A stretch of DNA of 64,000 bases from positions 1,674,001-1,738,000 of the forward strand of contig NZ_WRXM01000001.1 in the NCBI RefSeq assembly GCF_010119205.1, written 5' to 3'. The DNA comes from Haloarcula limicola (lineage in GTDB: Archaea; Halobacteriota; Halobacteria; Halobacteriales; Haloarculaceae). The position numbers were made by a program, and so were the translations under genes. A model generated the notes under the pieces. That model was not told the origin of the DNA. It ran no database searches and saw nothing but the letters and a program-made list of their open reading frames with translations. Shown here one piece after another: positions 50,307 to 59,842 of this stretch; the stretch's first letter is position 1, and the number at the start of each line of letters is the position of its first letter.

Positions 50307-53090
50307 TCAGGCGTTGGCGACGGAGCGCAGGATCTCGCCGGCGTCGGCGAGCGCGTCGTCCAGCGCGTCGGCGTCGGGACCGCCCCCCTGTGCGAAGTCC
50401 GAGGGACCGCCGCCGCCGCCGCCGACGCGGCCGGCGAGTTCGCCGACGACCGCGCCGGCGTCCACGTCCACGCCGTCGGGGACGGCGACCACGAACTGCG
50501 CGCCGTCGCGTCCGGAGCCGAGCACGGCGATGTCGCCCTGTTCGACGACGGCGTTGGCCTGTGCGCGCAACTCGTCCATGTCGGCGTCGATGCGCTGGAC
50601 GACCGCGGTGGTGCCGCCGACGTCGACCTCCTCGGTGTCCGCGCCGCCGGCCGCGCGGGCCTCGGCGAGTTGCTCCTTGAGGTCCTCGATCTCCTTGCCG
50701 CGGGCCTTCCACTCGTCGAAGAAGCGCTCGGCCGTCTCGGGGACCGCGTCCGGGGCCACGTCGAGTATCTCGGCGGCCTCGTAGAGGGCGTCCTCGGTGC
50801 GCTGGGTGGCCTCGATTGCGGCGTCGCCCGCGGCGAAGGTCAGGCGGATGACGCCGTCCTGGATCCGCTCGGTGCCCAGCAGTTTGATGGCACCGATGTC
50901 GCCGGTGCGGGCGACGTGGGTCCCGCCGCAGGCCTGGATGTCCTCGGCGACCTGGATCAGACGGATCTGCTCGCCGGCCGGGATGCCGCCCTGATAGAGG
51001 TCGAAGCCGTGTTTCTTCTCGGCCTCGTTGCGGTCGGGCCACTCCTGGGTGACCGGGACGTTGTCCTGGACGAGGTCGTTGGCCACCGACTCGATCTCCT
51101 TGACCTGCTCGCGCGTGACCGACTCGTAGTGGCGGACGTCGATGCGCGAGGAGTCGACGCCCTTCTGTGCGCCGGCCTGCCGGACGTGGTTGCCGAGGAC
51201 CCGCCGGGCGCTGTGGACGACGATGTGGGTCGCCGTGTGGTGTTGCATCAGACGCTTGCGCCGCGTGGCGTCGATCTGCCCGCGGACGAACTCGCCCTTG
51301 CCGGGGTCGGCGTCGACGGTGTGGACGATGACGTCGTCGTAGCGCTGGACGTCCTCGACCTCGGCGGTCACGTCGTCGGTCGCGAGCGTCCCGTGGTCCG
51401 GCGGCTGGCCCCCGCCCTCCGGGTAGAACATCGTCTGGTCGAGCACCACGTCGAACCGCTCGTCGTCGCGCTCGAACACCTCCAGCACGACGGCCTCGAA
51501 CTCGGTTCGCTGCTGGTCCTCGTAGTAGAGCCGGTCGGTGTCCGGAAGCTCCGCGAGGCGGTCGGCGTAGGGCACGCCCTCCGTCTCGTCGGCGGCGGTC
51601 TCGCCGCCGTGGCGCTCGGCGACGACCGAGTAGAAGTCGTCGGGCACGTCCACGTCGACGCCCTTCTCGCCGGCGATCTCTTCGACCATGTCCGGCTGGA
51701 TGCCGTGGGAGTCGTACAGCTCGACGAGTTCCTCGACGGGAATCGGTTCGTCCTTCTCGGCGTATTCGTCGGCGAGCTGGCGGACGCGGCGGCCGCCCCT
51801 ATCGAGGGTCTCGCGGTACTTCTCGACCTCCGTGCGGACGATGTCGCGGATGGTGTCGCGGTTCTCGTAGTCCAGGCGGTCGGCCTGCATGTCGACCAGT
51901 TCGTCGAGCGGCGCGTCGACGCCGACGTTGTCGACCAGCCGCTTGGTGCGCCGGAGGACCATCCGCGCGAGGTAGCCCGTCCCGACGTTCGAGGGGACGA
52001 TGCCGTCGCCGAGCATGTACGCCAGCGTGCGGCAGTGGTCGGCGATGGCGTAGATGTCCTCCAGCGGGGCCATCAACTCGCGCATCTCCTCGACGCTGAC
52101 GCCGACGTGTTCGGCGATGGTGTCCCGCTCCGCTTCGATGTCCTCGGCCTCGTCGATGTCCATCCGGCCCGCCAGCTTCGCGGCGTTGTGGACGATCGCC
52201 TCCTCCTCCTCGGACAGTTCGACGCCCGCGTTGTCCTTGAGGAACTCGATCATGTCAGGGTAGACCGCCTCGTACACCGTTGGAGTGCCCTGTGAAACCC
52301 ACGTCCAGCGCTCCAGCCCGTAGCCGGTGTCGACGACGTAGGTGTCCATCTCCGAGTAGCGGTTGCCGTCCTTCATCTCGATGTCGCCGTCGGGGTCCTG
52401 TTCGAGGGACATGAAGACGAGCGTCGCCAGCTCCGCGCCCTCGTAGATGACCTCGAAGGCGGGGCCGGCGTTGCCGCCGCCGACCCACGGGTCCTCGATG
52501 AGCGTGAGCTCGTCGACGTCCGCGCCCATTTCCTCGAACAGCTCGACGCAGTAGGCGACGGTCTCCTCCTTCCAGTAGACCTCGCCCTCGTAGGCGTACT
52601 CCTCGGGGTCCTCGATGTGCTCGCGGGCGTTGAACGCGTGGTGGGCCATCATCTCGAAGGCCATCGTGTGTCGCCCGGTCTTGCCGACGTTGTCGATGTC
52701 CTGCATCCGGATGCAGGGCTGGCTGATACAGAGGGGGTTCGCCGGCGGCGGCGTCGTCCCGCTGGTCACCAGCGGCTGGAAGTCGTAGATCGACGCCTGG
52801 GTCAACAGTACGTCGTCGCGCCAGCGGTTGGCGGCGACCGGGTACGGGTCGATGCGCGTGTGGCCCCGCTCCTCGAAGAAGGAGAGGAACGCCTCGCGCA
52901 TCTCGCCGAGGGCGTACTCCTCGTCGAAGCCGGGGTTGTCGATGAACCCGTACTCCGCACAGGGGGGCTCGCCGCAGGTGTCGCGGTCGGCCCGCGACCA
53001 GAACATGTCGCCGCACTCGCCGCACTCCTGTCGGGTGAATCCCGACTCCTCGAAGTAGTCGAGCTGGTAGGCGTCCGAGAGGTCACTCAT
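50307..53090 (-). CDS. alaS: alanyl-tRNA synthetase
   Basis: A 927-residue archaeal AlaRS. In order: an N-terminal zinc-binding extension [20 protein letters not shown] (~19-38), class II catalytic domain (~55-460), editing domain (~580-760) with the [17 protein letters not shown] site and [13 protein letters not shown], and the oligomerisation/C-Ala region (~770-927) with the [15 protein letters not shown] loop. It charges tRNA-Ala and clears Ser/Gly mischarges. Length is normal for archaea. It is the longest gene in the minus-strand run beside archaellin and rfcS. Confidence 0.98.
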   Translation of the reverse strand: MSDLSDAYQLDYFEESGFTRQECGECGDMFWSRADRDTCGEPPCAEYGFIDNPGFDEEYALGEMREAFLSFFEERGHTRIDPYPVAANRWRDDVLLTQASIYDFQPLVTSGTTPPPANPLCISQPCIRMQDIDNVGKTGRHTMAFEMMAHHAFNAREHIEDPEEYAYEGEVYWKEETVAYCVELFEEMGADVDELTLIEDPWVGGGNAGPAFEVIYEGAELATLVFMSLEQDPDGDIEMKDGNRYSEMDTYVVDTGYGLERWTWVSQGTPTVYEAVYPDMIEFLKDNAGVELSEEEEAIVHNAAKLAGRMDIDEAEDIEAERDTIAEHVGVSVEEMRELMAPLEDIYAIADHCRTLAYMLGDGIVPSNVGTGYLARMVLRRTKRLVDNVGVDAPLDELVDMQADRLDYENRDTIRDIVRTEVEKYRETLDRGGRRVRQLADEYAEKDEPIPVEELVELYDSHGIQPDMVEEIAGEKGVDVDVPDDFYSVVAERHGGETAADETEGVPYADRLAELPDTDRLYYEDQQRTEFEAVVLEVFERDDERFDVVLDQTMFYPEGGGQPPDHGTLATDDVTAEVEDVQRYDDVIVHTVDADPGKGEFVRGQIDATRRKRLMQHHTATHIVVHSARRVLGNHVRQAGAQKGVDSSRIDVRHYESVTREQVKEIESVANDLVQDNVPVTQEWPDRNEAEKKHGFDLYQGGIPAGEQIRLIQVAEDIQACGGTHVARTGDIGAIKLLGTERIQDGVIRLTFAAGDAAIEATQRTEDALYEAAEILDVAPDAVPETAERFFDEWKARGKEIEDLKEQLAEARAAGGADTEEVDVGGTTAVVQRIDADMDELRAQANAVVEQGDIAVLGSGRDGAQFVVAVPDGVDVDAGAVVGELAGRVGGGGGGPSDFAQGGGPDADALDDALADAGEILRSVANA

Positions 53091-53156
53091 TGGCGTACTG
53101 TTGGCCCAGCAGCGGGTAAAACAGTTCCGAAGGGGTAGTGCGCGTGCCCCGAGCGG

Positions 53157-53777
53157 TCACACCGCCACCGCTGAACCGCCAGAGAGCGTCTTCGGGACGA
53201 CGATGCGCTCGATGGTCGTCGCGCCCGACGTGGTCGTGATCCGGACCGTCGCCGTCTCGCCCTCCGCGAGTTCCTCGCCGAACTGGTTGCCGTCCGTGAC
53301 GACATCCCTGCTTCCGATGTCCAGCGTGATCGTGAACCGGTCCTCCGTCGAGTCGAGGACGGGCAGGGAACTGTCGTCGTCCTGCACCTCACTGACCCCG
53401 AAACGGCCGTCCGGCGACCCCGACGCGCCGCTCTCGGCCAGTTGGTAGTACGACCCGCTGGGGCCGACCCACTGCACCGTCGCCTGCCCGAGGTCGACGT
53501 TCCCCGACCCCGGCGCTTTCTTGATGGTGAGTCTCACTACGCCGACCTCGTTGTCCGAGAAGTGACTTCCGGTCGCGCTGACGACCTGGACGCGATTGGT
53601 CGTCGAGTCGCTCGATTCCTGGCCGGTCGCCTCCGCGGAGTTCTGGAGGAAGCCGGCCGTGTTGATGAGGACGCCCGCGGCGATGGCGGCGACCAGCACC
53701 ATCGCGATGAACACGATGAGGGTCCCGATACCCACCTGCCCCCGCTCGTCCGCCCGCTCCTCTCGCAACCGATACAT
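53157..53777 (-). CDS. archaellin (archaellum filament protein)
   Basis: A 206-residue archaellin. The class III signal peptide ends at ERG/QVGIG, followed by the hydrophobic core [20 protein letters not shown] that packs in the filament, and then a beta-rich outer domain (~75-206) with [16 protein letters not shown]. It would be cleaved by ArlK/PibD and assembled into the archaellum. A TTTATAC box lies ~36-42 bases before the ATG. Only one archaellin gene is present and no arlCDEFGHIJ genes are in the window; the taxis genes are 45 kb away. An archaellin-like pilin is the alternative. Confidence 0.88.
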   Translation of the reverse strand: MYRLREERADERGQVGIGTLIVFIAMVLVAAIAAGVLINTAGFLQNSAEATGQESSDSTTNRVQVVSATGSHFSDNEVGVVRLTIKKAPGSGNVDLGQATVQWVGPSGSYYQLAESGASGSPDGRFGVSEVQDDDSSLPVLDSTEDRFTITLDIGSRDVVTDGNQFGEELAEGETATVRITTTSGATTIERIVVPKTLSGGSAVAV

Positions 53778-53869
53778 TTCAATCAGTGATACTGTCTCGA
53801 CTGCTCCCGTATAAATCTCCGTGAGTGATTATCGTCGGTGAAAACAGGCGAAACAGCCGCGCGTGAGGG

Positions 53870-54847
53870 CTATTCGGGCTGGGCGAGCGAGGCCAGCATC
53901 GCCTCCAACTGCACCGTCTCGTTGGCCCCCTGGGTGATGCGATAATCGGTCTCGCCGACGCGTTCGAGGATGCGGACCGCCGCCTCGTCGTCCACGTCGA
54001 ACTCCCAGACCGACCGGTGCAACTGGTCGATGACGTCGCCGCCGGCGATCCCCTCCTCGGTGAGCAGGCGGTCCAGCGTCGCGCGCGCGGCGGTGAAGTC
54101 GCCGTCGAGCGCGGACTGGACCATCTCGTGGATCTCCTCGGGCCGGGCCGTCGAGGTGATGGCGTACACCGCCTGTTCGTCCACCGTGTCGCCGCTGACC
54201 GACGCCGCCTGCAGGCCGTTGATGGCCTTCCGCATGTCGCCGTCGGCGGCGTAGACCAGCGCGTCCAGTCCGTCGTCGGTGAGTTCGATGCCTTCCTCCT
54301 CGGCGATGTGGCGGATCTCGGCTTCGACGGCGTCGTCCGACAGCGGCGAGAACCGGAAGACGGCACAGCGGGACTGGATGGGGTCGATGATCTGACTGGA
54401 GTAGTTACACGAGAGGATGAACCGGACGTTGTTCGAGAACTGCTCCATCGTCCGACGCAGGGCCGACTGGGCGTCGCTCGTCAACGCGTCGGCCTCGTCT
54501 AAGAAGATGATGCGGTACTCGTAGCCGCCGAAGCTAGTCCGCGCGAAGTTCTTGATGCGGTCCCGCACCACGTCGATCCCCCGCTCGTCGGAGGCATTCA
54601 GTTCGAGGAAGTTCTCCTGCCAGTCCTCGCCGTACAGCTCGCGGGCGATGGCCGTCGCGCAGGTGGTCTTTCCAGTTCCCGCGGGGCCCGAAAACAGCAT
54701 GTGGCTCAGGTCGTTGCGGTCGACGTAGCTCTGGAGTCGGCCCACGATGTCCTCGTGGCCCATCACGTCCCCGAGCCGCTCGGGCCGGTACTTCTCGATC
54801 CACACCTCTTCGCGTCCCGCCCGCGACTCGGACTCGGCCTCGCTCAT
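53870..54847 (-). CDS. rfcS: replication factor C small subunit (clamp loader)
   Basis: A 325-residue RfcS/RfcA. Motifs: [18 protein letters not shown] at the N-terminus, Walker [13 protein letters not shown] (~53-64), Walker [11 protein letters not shown] (~113), sensor 1 and the SRC motif [17 protein letters not shown], quoted in part as DPIQSRC. The small subunits with RfcL load PCNA onto primed DNA. No intein is present, unlike some haloarchaeal rfc genes. A TTTAAG box lies ~28 bases before the ATG. Confidence 0.97.
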   Translation of the reverse strand: MSEAESESRAGREEVWIEKYRPERLGDVMGHEDIVGRLQSYVDRNDLSHMLFSGPAGTGKTTCATAIARELYGEDWQENFLELNASDERGIDVVRDRIKNFARTSFGGYEYRIIFLDEADALTSDAQSALRRTMEQFSNNVRFILSCNYSSQIIDPIQSRCAVFRFSPLSDDAVEAEIRHIAEEEGIELTDDGLDALVYAADGDMRKAINGLQAASVSGDTVDEQAVYAITSTARPEEIHEMVQSALDGDFTAARATLDRLLTEEGIAGGDVIDQLHRSVWEFDVDDEAAVRILERVGETDYRITQGANETVQLEAMLASLAQPE

Positions 54848-55003
54848 GCTCTGAGGGAAGCGTGGACCGCCCTTAAACGAACCGCTAGCAGTGTCTGGAA
54901 GAGGCGGTATCGAGACGAATACTGCAGTCTTCTACGGCAGAGATGCCATCGAAAGTGCCATGACCCACTGCACCACGAACAACCGGACTACGTTTCAGAA
55001 CAG

Positions 55004-55323
55004 CCAGAAAGCCCCGAGCGTCTCGACTCGCGTGTCTCGTTGCGCGCTTCCTTCGCTCACTACGCTCGCTCAGTCCAGTGCTTACGTCGTCAGGCTTCGG
55101 CCGAGACGCTCGCCCCTCTCAGTCCCAGCCCGTGGGTCGTCCGCTCGGGCCGGACTGAAAGGGGCCGCTCGCTGGGCGTTCGAGATCGTTCGAAAGGCGC
55201 ATAGCGCCTTTCGTGATGACGAGAGAGCTTCGCTCTCTCGAACCACGAAGTAAGGACCGCAGAGAGCGAAGCGAGCGAGGACCGCAGCAAGTCGCAGTAG
55301 CCCAGCGAGCGGGGGCTTTCTGG
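55004..55323. mobile_element. structured non-coding element with terminal inverted repeats (MITE-like)
   Basis: CCAGAAAGCCCC (55004-55015) and GGGGCTTTCTGG (55312-55323) are exact terminal inverted repeats bounding 320 bases. Inside: GAGCGTCTCG/CGAGACGCTC (55016-55025/55102-55111); CCCCTCTCAGTCC/GGACTGAAAGGGG (55113-55125/55152-55164, one mismatch); CGAAAGGCGC-ATA-GCGCCTTTCG (55191-55213); CGAGAGAGC-TTC-GCTCTCTCG (55220-55240); and repeats of AGGACCGCAG. No protein is encoded and no clear target-site duplication is seen. It could be a MITE-type element or a structured RNA. It fills most of the gap between rfcS and the SAMP gene. Confidence 0.6.
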
Positions 55324-55426
55324 CGGTTCACGAATCCGGTCCGTCTCGATACGGTTCATACAGAGGGCGAAGTCACAATAACGCCTAGCCGACACACTCA
55401 AGCCCACGATTACGATAGACAAGGCC

Positions 55427-55627
55427 ATGAACGTCACTGTGGAGGTGGCCGGCGAGGACACCCACGAACTCAGCGTGGACGACGACGCCACCTACGCCGA
55501 CCTGCTCGGGCCGCTCGACCTCTCGCCGCACGAGGTGTCGGTGCTGGTCGGAGATCAGACGGTGCCGACCGACCAACCGGTCGAGGCCGACCGCGTGCGC
55601 GTGGTCCGGCTCATCAAGGGCGGATAG
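55427..55627 (+). CDS. samp2: ubiquitin-like small archaeal modifier protein (SAMP2-type)
   Basis: A 66-residue beta-grasp protein starting MNVTVEVAGEDTHELSVDDD and ending VRLIKGG with the diglycine needed for activation by UbaA. It closely resembles Haloferax SAMP2 (HVO_0202), which is conjugated to lysines and also supplies sulfur for tRNA 2-thiouridine. It overlaps the following GNAT gene by one base (TAGTG). Confidence 0.92.
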   Translation: MNVTVEVAGEDTHELSVDDDATYADLLGPLDLSPHEVSVLVGDQTVPTDQPVEADRVRVVRLIKGG

Positions 55628-55995
55628 TGTCGGTTCGCGAGGCGACCGCCGCGGACCTGCCCGACGTGATGAACGTCCTCGACGGCGCGGCGCTCGCCGT
55701 CGACGCGGAGACGGTTCGAGCGAGCATGGGTTCGGGTGGAACGCTCGTCGCGGTCTCCGAGGACGGCGAGCGCGTGCTGGGGGCGCTCGTCCTCGACGGC
55801 TGCCGTATCGAAGCCGTCGCGGTCCGCCGGCGGCGACGGGGACAGGGCATCGGGACGGCGCTGGTCGAGGCGGCCGGCGAACGCCGCGAGCGGCTGACGG
55901 CGGCGTTCGACGCCGACGTTCGACCGTTCTACGCGAAACTGGGGTTCGAAATCGAAGACGGCGACGAGTCCGGACGGCTGCGGGGCGAACGATAG
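55627..55995 (+). CDS. GNAT-family acetyltransferase
   Basis: A 122-residue GNAT domain. It has VREATAADLPDVMNVLDGA at the start, AVRRRRRGQGIGTALVEA for acetyl-CoA binding (~66-83), and PFYAKLGFEIE at the C-terminus. GTG at 55627 overlaps the SAMP stop, so the two are co-translated; similar pairing occurs in other haloarchaea. Substrate unknown. Confidence 0.85.
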   Translation: MSVREATAADLPDVMNVLDGAALAVDAETVRASMGSGGTLVAVSEDGERVLGALVLDGCRIEAVAVRRRRRGQGIGTALVEAAGERRERLTAAFDADVRPFYAKLGFEIEDGDESGRLRGER

Positions 55996-56066
55996 GATCA
56001 GGTCTCGGTGACCGGGACTCGTCGCTGAATCGGCCGCCCGAGTCTCGGGTCGCGTCGTCGTCCCCT

Positions 56067-56519
56067 TCAGTTCGTCCGACCCGCCAACTCCTCGATAGAG
56101 AGCTCGTAGAGCGTCAACTCTACCTCCTCTAGGGCCTCGTCGAAGATCCGTATCGGCGCGAACCGCTCGTTGATGGTAACGGCGTCGTAGGCCGGGTCGC
56201 CGGCCGGGACTTCCCGTACTGGCCCGCGAGCGAGGACGCTCCAGCCCCGCTGTGCGTCGGGGTCGTCCGTGGCCGCCACTTCGTAGACGACGTAGGTCGC
56301 CGTCTCCGTCGCCTCGATGTAGGCGGCCTTCCGGCTGTCTGGGGACTCGCCCAGTCTGAAGTACAGCGCGCCGTCCTCGTAGTGATGAAACACCGGGACG
56401 GCGTAGGCGTCGCCGCCGTCGGCCAGCGAGAGGACACCGTGTGGCGTCTCTCGTAGGTGTCGCTCTACTTCGGCTTCGGTCATGCCCTCGGTGTAGGCGA
56501 AGGAGACGTCGAGGTCCAT
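56067..56519 (-). CDS. pyridoxamine 5'-phosphate oxidase-like protein
   Basis: A 150-residue split-barrel flavin-binding protein (PNPOx-like). Typical strands: HGVLSLADGGDAYAVPVFHH (~29-48), ALYFRLGESPDSRKAAYIEA, and GWSVLARGPVREV. Proteins of this kind bind FMN or F420 but many haloarchaeal ones are uncharacterised. ATG 56519 chosen (MDLDVSFAY). Confidence 0.86.
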   Translation of the reverse strand: MDLDVSFAYTEGMTEAEVERHLRETPHGVLSLADGGDAYAVPVFHHYEDGALYFRLGESPDSRKAAYIEATETATYVVYEVAATDDPDAQRGWSVLARGPVREVPAGDPAYDAVTINERFAPIRIFDEALEEVELTLYELSIEELAGRTN

Positions 56520-56543
56520 GCCAGACGTACGCACGCCGTAGCG

Positions 56544-57932
56544 TTAAACCAGCGGTGCGACGAGTTCCCGACCGGCCGACAGCAGTTCGTCCAGTCGCTC
56601 CTCGCTACTCGCCTCGGCGTAGACGCGGAGCTTCGGCTCGGTGCCCGACGGGCGGACGAGCACCCACGTCCCGTCGGCCAGTCCGATCTTGAATCCGTCG
56701 ACGGTGTTGACGTTCTCGACGGCCTCGCCGGCCACCGACTCGGGCAGTGCCGATTCCAGTTCGTCGAGAACCGGTTCCTTCCGCTCCTCGGGGCAGTCGA
56801 CGCTGATTCGGCCCTGGTGGATCTCGCCGTGTTCGGCGAGCAGGCGGTCGACGCGGGCGTCGAGCGACTCCTCGCTGTCGGCGGCGGCGGTCACCAGCGC
56901 CAGCAAGACGCCGTCCTTGTTCCGGAGGTGGTCGGCGAGGCCGAACCCGCCCGACTCCTCGCCGCCCATCAGGGCGTCGTGGTCGGCCATCGCCTGTGCG
57001 ACCCACTTGAACCCGACGGCGGTCTCGTGGACCGATTGGTCGTGGGCCTCCGCGACCCGGTCGACGATGCTGGACGTGGAGACGGTCCGCACCACGTCGC
57101 CCGACCGAGTTTCGAGCAGGTAGTCGTACATCGCCGCGAAGTAGAGGTTCGGGTCGAGGTAGCCCCGCTCGGGCGTGACGACGCCGAGGCGGTCGGCGTC
57201 GCCGTCGTTGACGACGCCGAGGTCGGCGTCGCCCTCGCGGACGCGCCGGATCAGCTCCTCGACGTTCTCGGCGGTCGGTTCCGGGGACCCGCCGCCGAAG
57301 TCGGGGTCCCGCGTGTCCCGCATCGCCGTCACGTCCGCGCCGGCGCGTTCGAGGAGCGCGTCCGTGACGCCGCGACCGCTCCCGTGCATCGCGTCGTAGG
57401 CGACCGAGAGGCCCTCCAGATCGGCATCGGCGTACTCGATGGCGTGGTCGGCATAGTCGGCGACGAGGTCCGCCTCGGTGACCGACCCCCACTCGTCCTC
57501 GGGCAGTGACTCGGGGTCGGCGAGGTTCGAGACGATCTCCTCGGTCGTCTCGGGGAGCCCTGGCGCGCCCGAGTTCGGAATGAACTTCACGCCGTTGTAC
57601 TCCGGCGGGTTGTGGCTCGCGGTGATCTGGAGCGCGCCGGCCAGCCCGCGCTCCGTGACCGTCCACGCGACGACGGGCGTCGGCGTGTCGCGGTCGGGGA
57701 GCAGCACGTCGAACCCGTTGGCACACAGCACGCGGGACAGTTCCTCGGCGAACCCGCGCGAGGTCTCGCGGGCGTCGTAGCCGACGGCGACCGTCCCCGC
57801 CTCGCCGCGCTCTCGAAGCGTCGTGGCGACGGCCTGTCCGACCATCCGAACCCGGGGGGCGGTGAACTCGTCTAACGTCGCTCGCCACCCGTCGGTGCCG
57901 AAGGTTATCGCCGCGGCGTCGTCTTCGTCCAT
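56544..57932 (-). CDS. phosphohexomutase (phosphoglucomutase/phosphomannomutase family)
   Basis: A 462-residue alpha-D-phosphohexomutase. The N-terminus has ITFGTDGWRA. The phosphoserine loop is ITASHNPPEYNGVKF (~100-114), the metal loop is VVNDGDADRLGVV (~241-253), the sugar loop GGEESGGFG and the phosphate loop RPSGTEPKLRVYAE follow. All catalytic residues are present. Specificity (glucose, mannose or glucosamine) cannot be told. A second family member is at 60818. Confidence 0.92.
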   Translation of the reverse strand: MDEDDAAAITFGTDGWRATLDEFTAPRVRMVGQAVATTLRERGEAGTVAVGYDARETSRGFAEELSRVLCANGFDVLLPDRDTPTPVVAWTVTERGLAGALQITASHNPPEYNGVKFIPNSGAPGLPETTEEIVSNLADPESLPEDEWGSVTEADLVADYADHAIEYADADLEGLSVAYDAMHGSGRGVTDALLERAGADVTAMRDTRDPDFGGGSPEPTAENVEELIRRVREGDADLGVVNDGDADRLGVVTPERGYLDPNLYFAAMYDYLLETRSGDVVRTVSTSSIVDRVAEAHDQSVHETAVGFKWVAQAMADHDALMGGEESGGFGLADHLRNKDGVLLALVTAAADSEESLDARVDRLLAEHGEIHQGRISVDCPEERKEPVLDELESALPESVAGEAVENVNTVDGFKIGLADGTWVLVRPSGTEPKLRVYAEASSEERLDELLSAGRELVAPLV

Positions 57933-57963
57933 GCGCGTCACCTCACGGCGCGCCGGCAAAAAA

Positions 57964-58263
57964 TCACCCGTCGTCGCGGGGGTCAAGTGACTCGGGCGCG
58001 TCCGCTCCCTCGACCAACCGCTCCTTTCGGGAGCGGGAGAACTGCTTTATCTCGTACTCCCGGCTCATGGCCGCGGATTTCGACTCGAAGCGCTCGACGT
58101 GGACGAGTTCGACCGGCGTCCGGCCGCGCGTGTACTTCGCGCCGTCGCCCTCGTCGTGTTCGCGAACCCGTCGCTCCACGTCGGTCGTGTAGCCGGTGTA
58201 AAAACTCCCGTCACTACACCGCAGGACGTACGTGTAGTGACCAGGGCTCCGCGTGGTAGTCAT
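57964..58263 (-). CDS. GIY-YIG nuclease-domain protein
   Basis: A 99-residue YhbQ-type GIY-YIG protein: HYTYVLRCSDGSFYTGYTTD (variant of the GIY...YIG motif), the catalytic Arg in VERRVREHDEGDGAKYTRGR, and ERFESKSAAMSREYEIKQ with Glu. These small single-domain proteins are probably structure-specific DNA nucleases. It overlaps nothing but is tightly placed upstream of the phosphohexomutase gene (31 bases). Confidence 0.9.
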   Translation of the reverse strand: MTTTRSPGHYTYVLRCSDGSFYTGYTTDVERRVREHDEGDGAKYTRGRTPVELVHVERFESKSAAMSREYEIKQFSRSRKERLVEGADAPESLDPRDDG

Positions 58264-58290
58264 CGCACGATGCGGGCGGCCCAGCGGGCC

Positions 58291-58440
58291 TCACACTTGG
58301 TGGGCGCGTTCTTTCGACACCTCGGCGATGCCAGCGTTCGCCGAGCAGTTCGGACAGGCCCGGATATCTCCGCCTTCGTCCGCGAATACACGGGCGAACT
58401 GGTCCGAGACGTGCGCGCCGCAGTGATTACATTCAGGCAT
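58291..58440 (-). CDS. tiny zinc-ribbon protein (DUF7563-like)
   Basis: A 49-residue protein, MPECNHCGAHVSDQFARVFA then ACPNCSANAGIAEVSKERA: two CxxC knuckles of a zinc ribbon. It belongs to a small haloarchaeal family I know as DUF7563; a paralogue is at 62242-62400. The ATG at 58440 is chosen because the motif starts there, as in the paralogue. Role unknown, perhaps nucleic-acid or protein binding. Confidence 0.8.
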   Translation of the reverse strand: MPECNHCGAHVSDQFARVFADEGGDIRACPNCSANAGIAEVSKERAHQV

Positions 58441-58542
58441 CGTGTTCGTCGGCGACACCACCGCCGACGTCTGAATCGAGGGGTCCCGGAGGGATATTCG
58501 TTTACCCAATTATGTAGGTATTCTCCCCCAATTTCCCGTTTT

Positions 58543-59316
58543 TCAGTCATCTGTGGCCCGAGCGGCGTCGACCTGTCTGGCGATGAGCCCCGCCTGCGCG
58601 CCGGCGGTGAAGCCCGCGTCGACGTTGACCGTCGAGAGCGCGGTACAGGACTGAAGCATTCCCGAGAGAGCCGCCTCGCCCTCGCCGGCGTGGCCGTACC
58701 CCGTCGAGACCGGCAGCCCGATGACCGGCGTGTCCACGAGGCCGGCGACGACGGTCGGCAGCGCCCCTTCCCGGCCCGCCGCGACGACGAGGACGTCCCG
58801 GTCGCGCAGGCGGTCCACCGCGTCGATGGTCCGGGCGATGCTGGCGACGCCGACGTCGGTGACCCGCGTAACCTGTGCGCCCATCTCGCGGGCCATCATC
58901 GCCGCCTCGCCCGCCGGGACGGCGTCGGACGTGCCCGCGGTCACGACGGCGACAGCGGCGTCGAGTTCCGGTCGCTCGAAGGCGGGCGCCGTCGCGACGA
59001 GCCAGTTCGACCGCTCGTTCCAGCGCACCGTTGCGTCCGGTTCGAGCGTCGCCAGTTCGTCTCGGACGGCGGCCGCCGCCGAGGGGTCGATCCGCGTGAC
59101 GATGGCCCGCCCGGTCGTCTCGACGGCCGTCGCCGCGAGGTCGGCGATCTCGCCAGGTGTCTTTCCGTCGCCCAGTACCGCCTCCGGGATGCCGGAGCGG
59201 GTCTCGCGGGCCGCGTCGAACCGGCCGGCGCCGCTCGTTGCGTAGCCGGAGAGTCGTGCCTCGGCCTCGGCGGGAGTCAGGTCGCCCGCCGCGACCGCGT
59301 CGAGTAGGTCGCGCAT
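58543..59316 (-). CDS. larB: nickel-pincer cofactor synthesis protein LarB
   Basis: A 257-residue LarB. The N-terminal part has MRDLLDAVAAGDLTPAEAEA; the C-terminal AIRC-like domain (~120-255) has AVVTAGTSDAVPAGEAAMMA, RDVLVVAAGREGALPTVV and GLPVSTGYGHAGEGEAAL. LarB carboxylates and hydrolyses nicotinic acid adenine dinucleotide on the way to the nickel-pincer cofactor. LarC, LarE and a racemase are not in the window. ATG 59316; a GTG two codons upstream is possible. Confidence 0.93.
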   Translation of the reverse strand: MRDLLDAVAAGDLTPAEAEARLSGYATSGAGRFDAARETRSGIPEAVLGDGKTPGEIADLAATAVETTGRAIVTRIDPSAAAAVRDELATLEPDATVRWNERSNWLVATAPAFERPELDAAVAVVTAGTSDAVPAGEAAMMAREMGAQVTRVTDVGVASIARTIDAVDRLRDRDVLVVAAGREGALPTVVAGLVDTPVIGLPVSTGYGHAGEGEAALSGMLQSCTALSTVNVDAGFTAGAQAGLIARQVDAARATDD

Positions 59317-59531
59317 GCCCACCTCTCGGAGGTCGGGCTACTCCTATTCGTCGGTCCGCGACGAGCGCGCGCGAGGAAGGCAATTGGGCGCGCTGGCTCT
59401 CACAGAAGACGTTTTCCCCGGCGTATGCAAACACCACCCGCGATCCCCCCCTTCGAGCGGGTCATTTATATAGTCGATTCCGGCCAAAAACCTCTCAAAC
59501 CCCCGTGAATACCGGCGAGAGCGAACGCATT

Positions 59532-59572
59532 GGGGAAAGTATTTAAGCGGCCCCTTCGGATGAGAGGAGTGT
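59532..59572 (+). promoter_or_regulatory. promoter and ribosome-binding site of the 55-residue protein
   Basis: GGGGAAAGTATTTAAGCGG (59530-59548) gives a purine BRE followed by a TATTTAAG TATA box about 30 bases before the ATG at 59573, the best promoter match in this part of the window. GAGAGGAG (59562-59569) just before the start is a possible ribosome-binding site. Confidence 0.65.
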
Positions 59573-59740
59573 ATGGCAGACCTAATCGTCAAAGCCGCTG
59601 TGAAGGAAGAGCTCGATGACATGAACGTAGCCTCGGACTTCTACGACGCCCTGGACGACGAAGTCGAGGAGCTGCTCTCGGACGCCGCCCGCCGAGCCGA
59701 GGAGAACGACCGCAAGACGGTCCAGCCGCGCGACCTGTAA
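59573..59740 (+). CDS. 55-residue histone-fold-like protein (DUF1931-type)
   Basis: A tiny acidic protein (MADLIVKAAVKEELDDMNVA ... RKTVQPRDL). It matches a strongly conserved haloarchaeal family related to DUF1931, in which a helix with ASDFYDALDDEVEELLSDAA and the ending RKTVQPRDL recall the C-terminal half of a histone fold. It lacks the second helix pair, so it may dimerise to complete the fold. Its strong promoter suggests high expression. Function unknown; DNA binding is only inferred from fold, and its acidity argues against it. Confidence 0.8.
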   Translation: MADLIVKAAVKEELDDMNVASDFYDALDDEVEELLSDAARRAEENDRKTVQPRDL

Positions 59741-59842
59741 GGTCGGCTCTTCAACCAGTCTTTCTTTCGACGCGAGCGCCGAGTAGCGACGGCGTAATCC
59801 GCGACGACGCCGTTCGAGGGGACGAGCGACAGCGCCGCTCGG

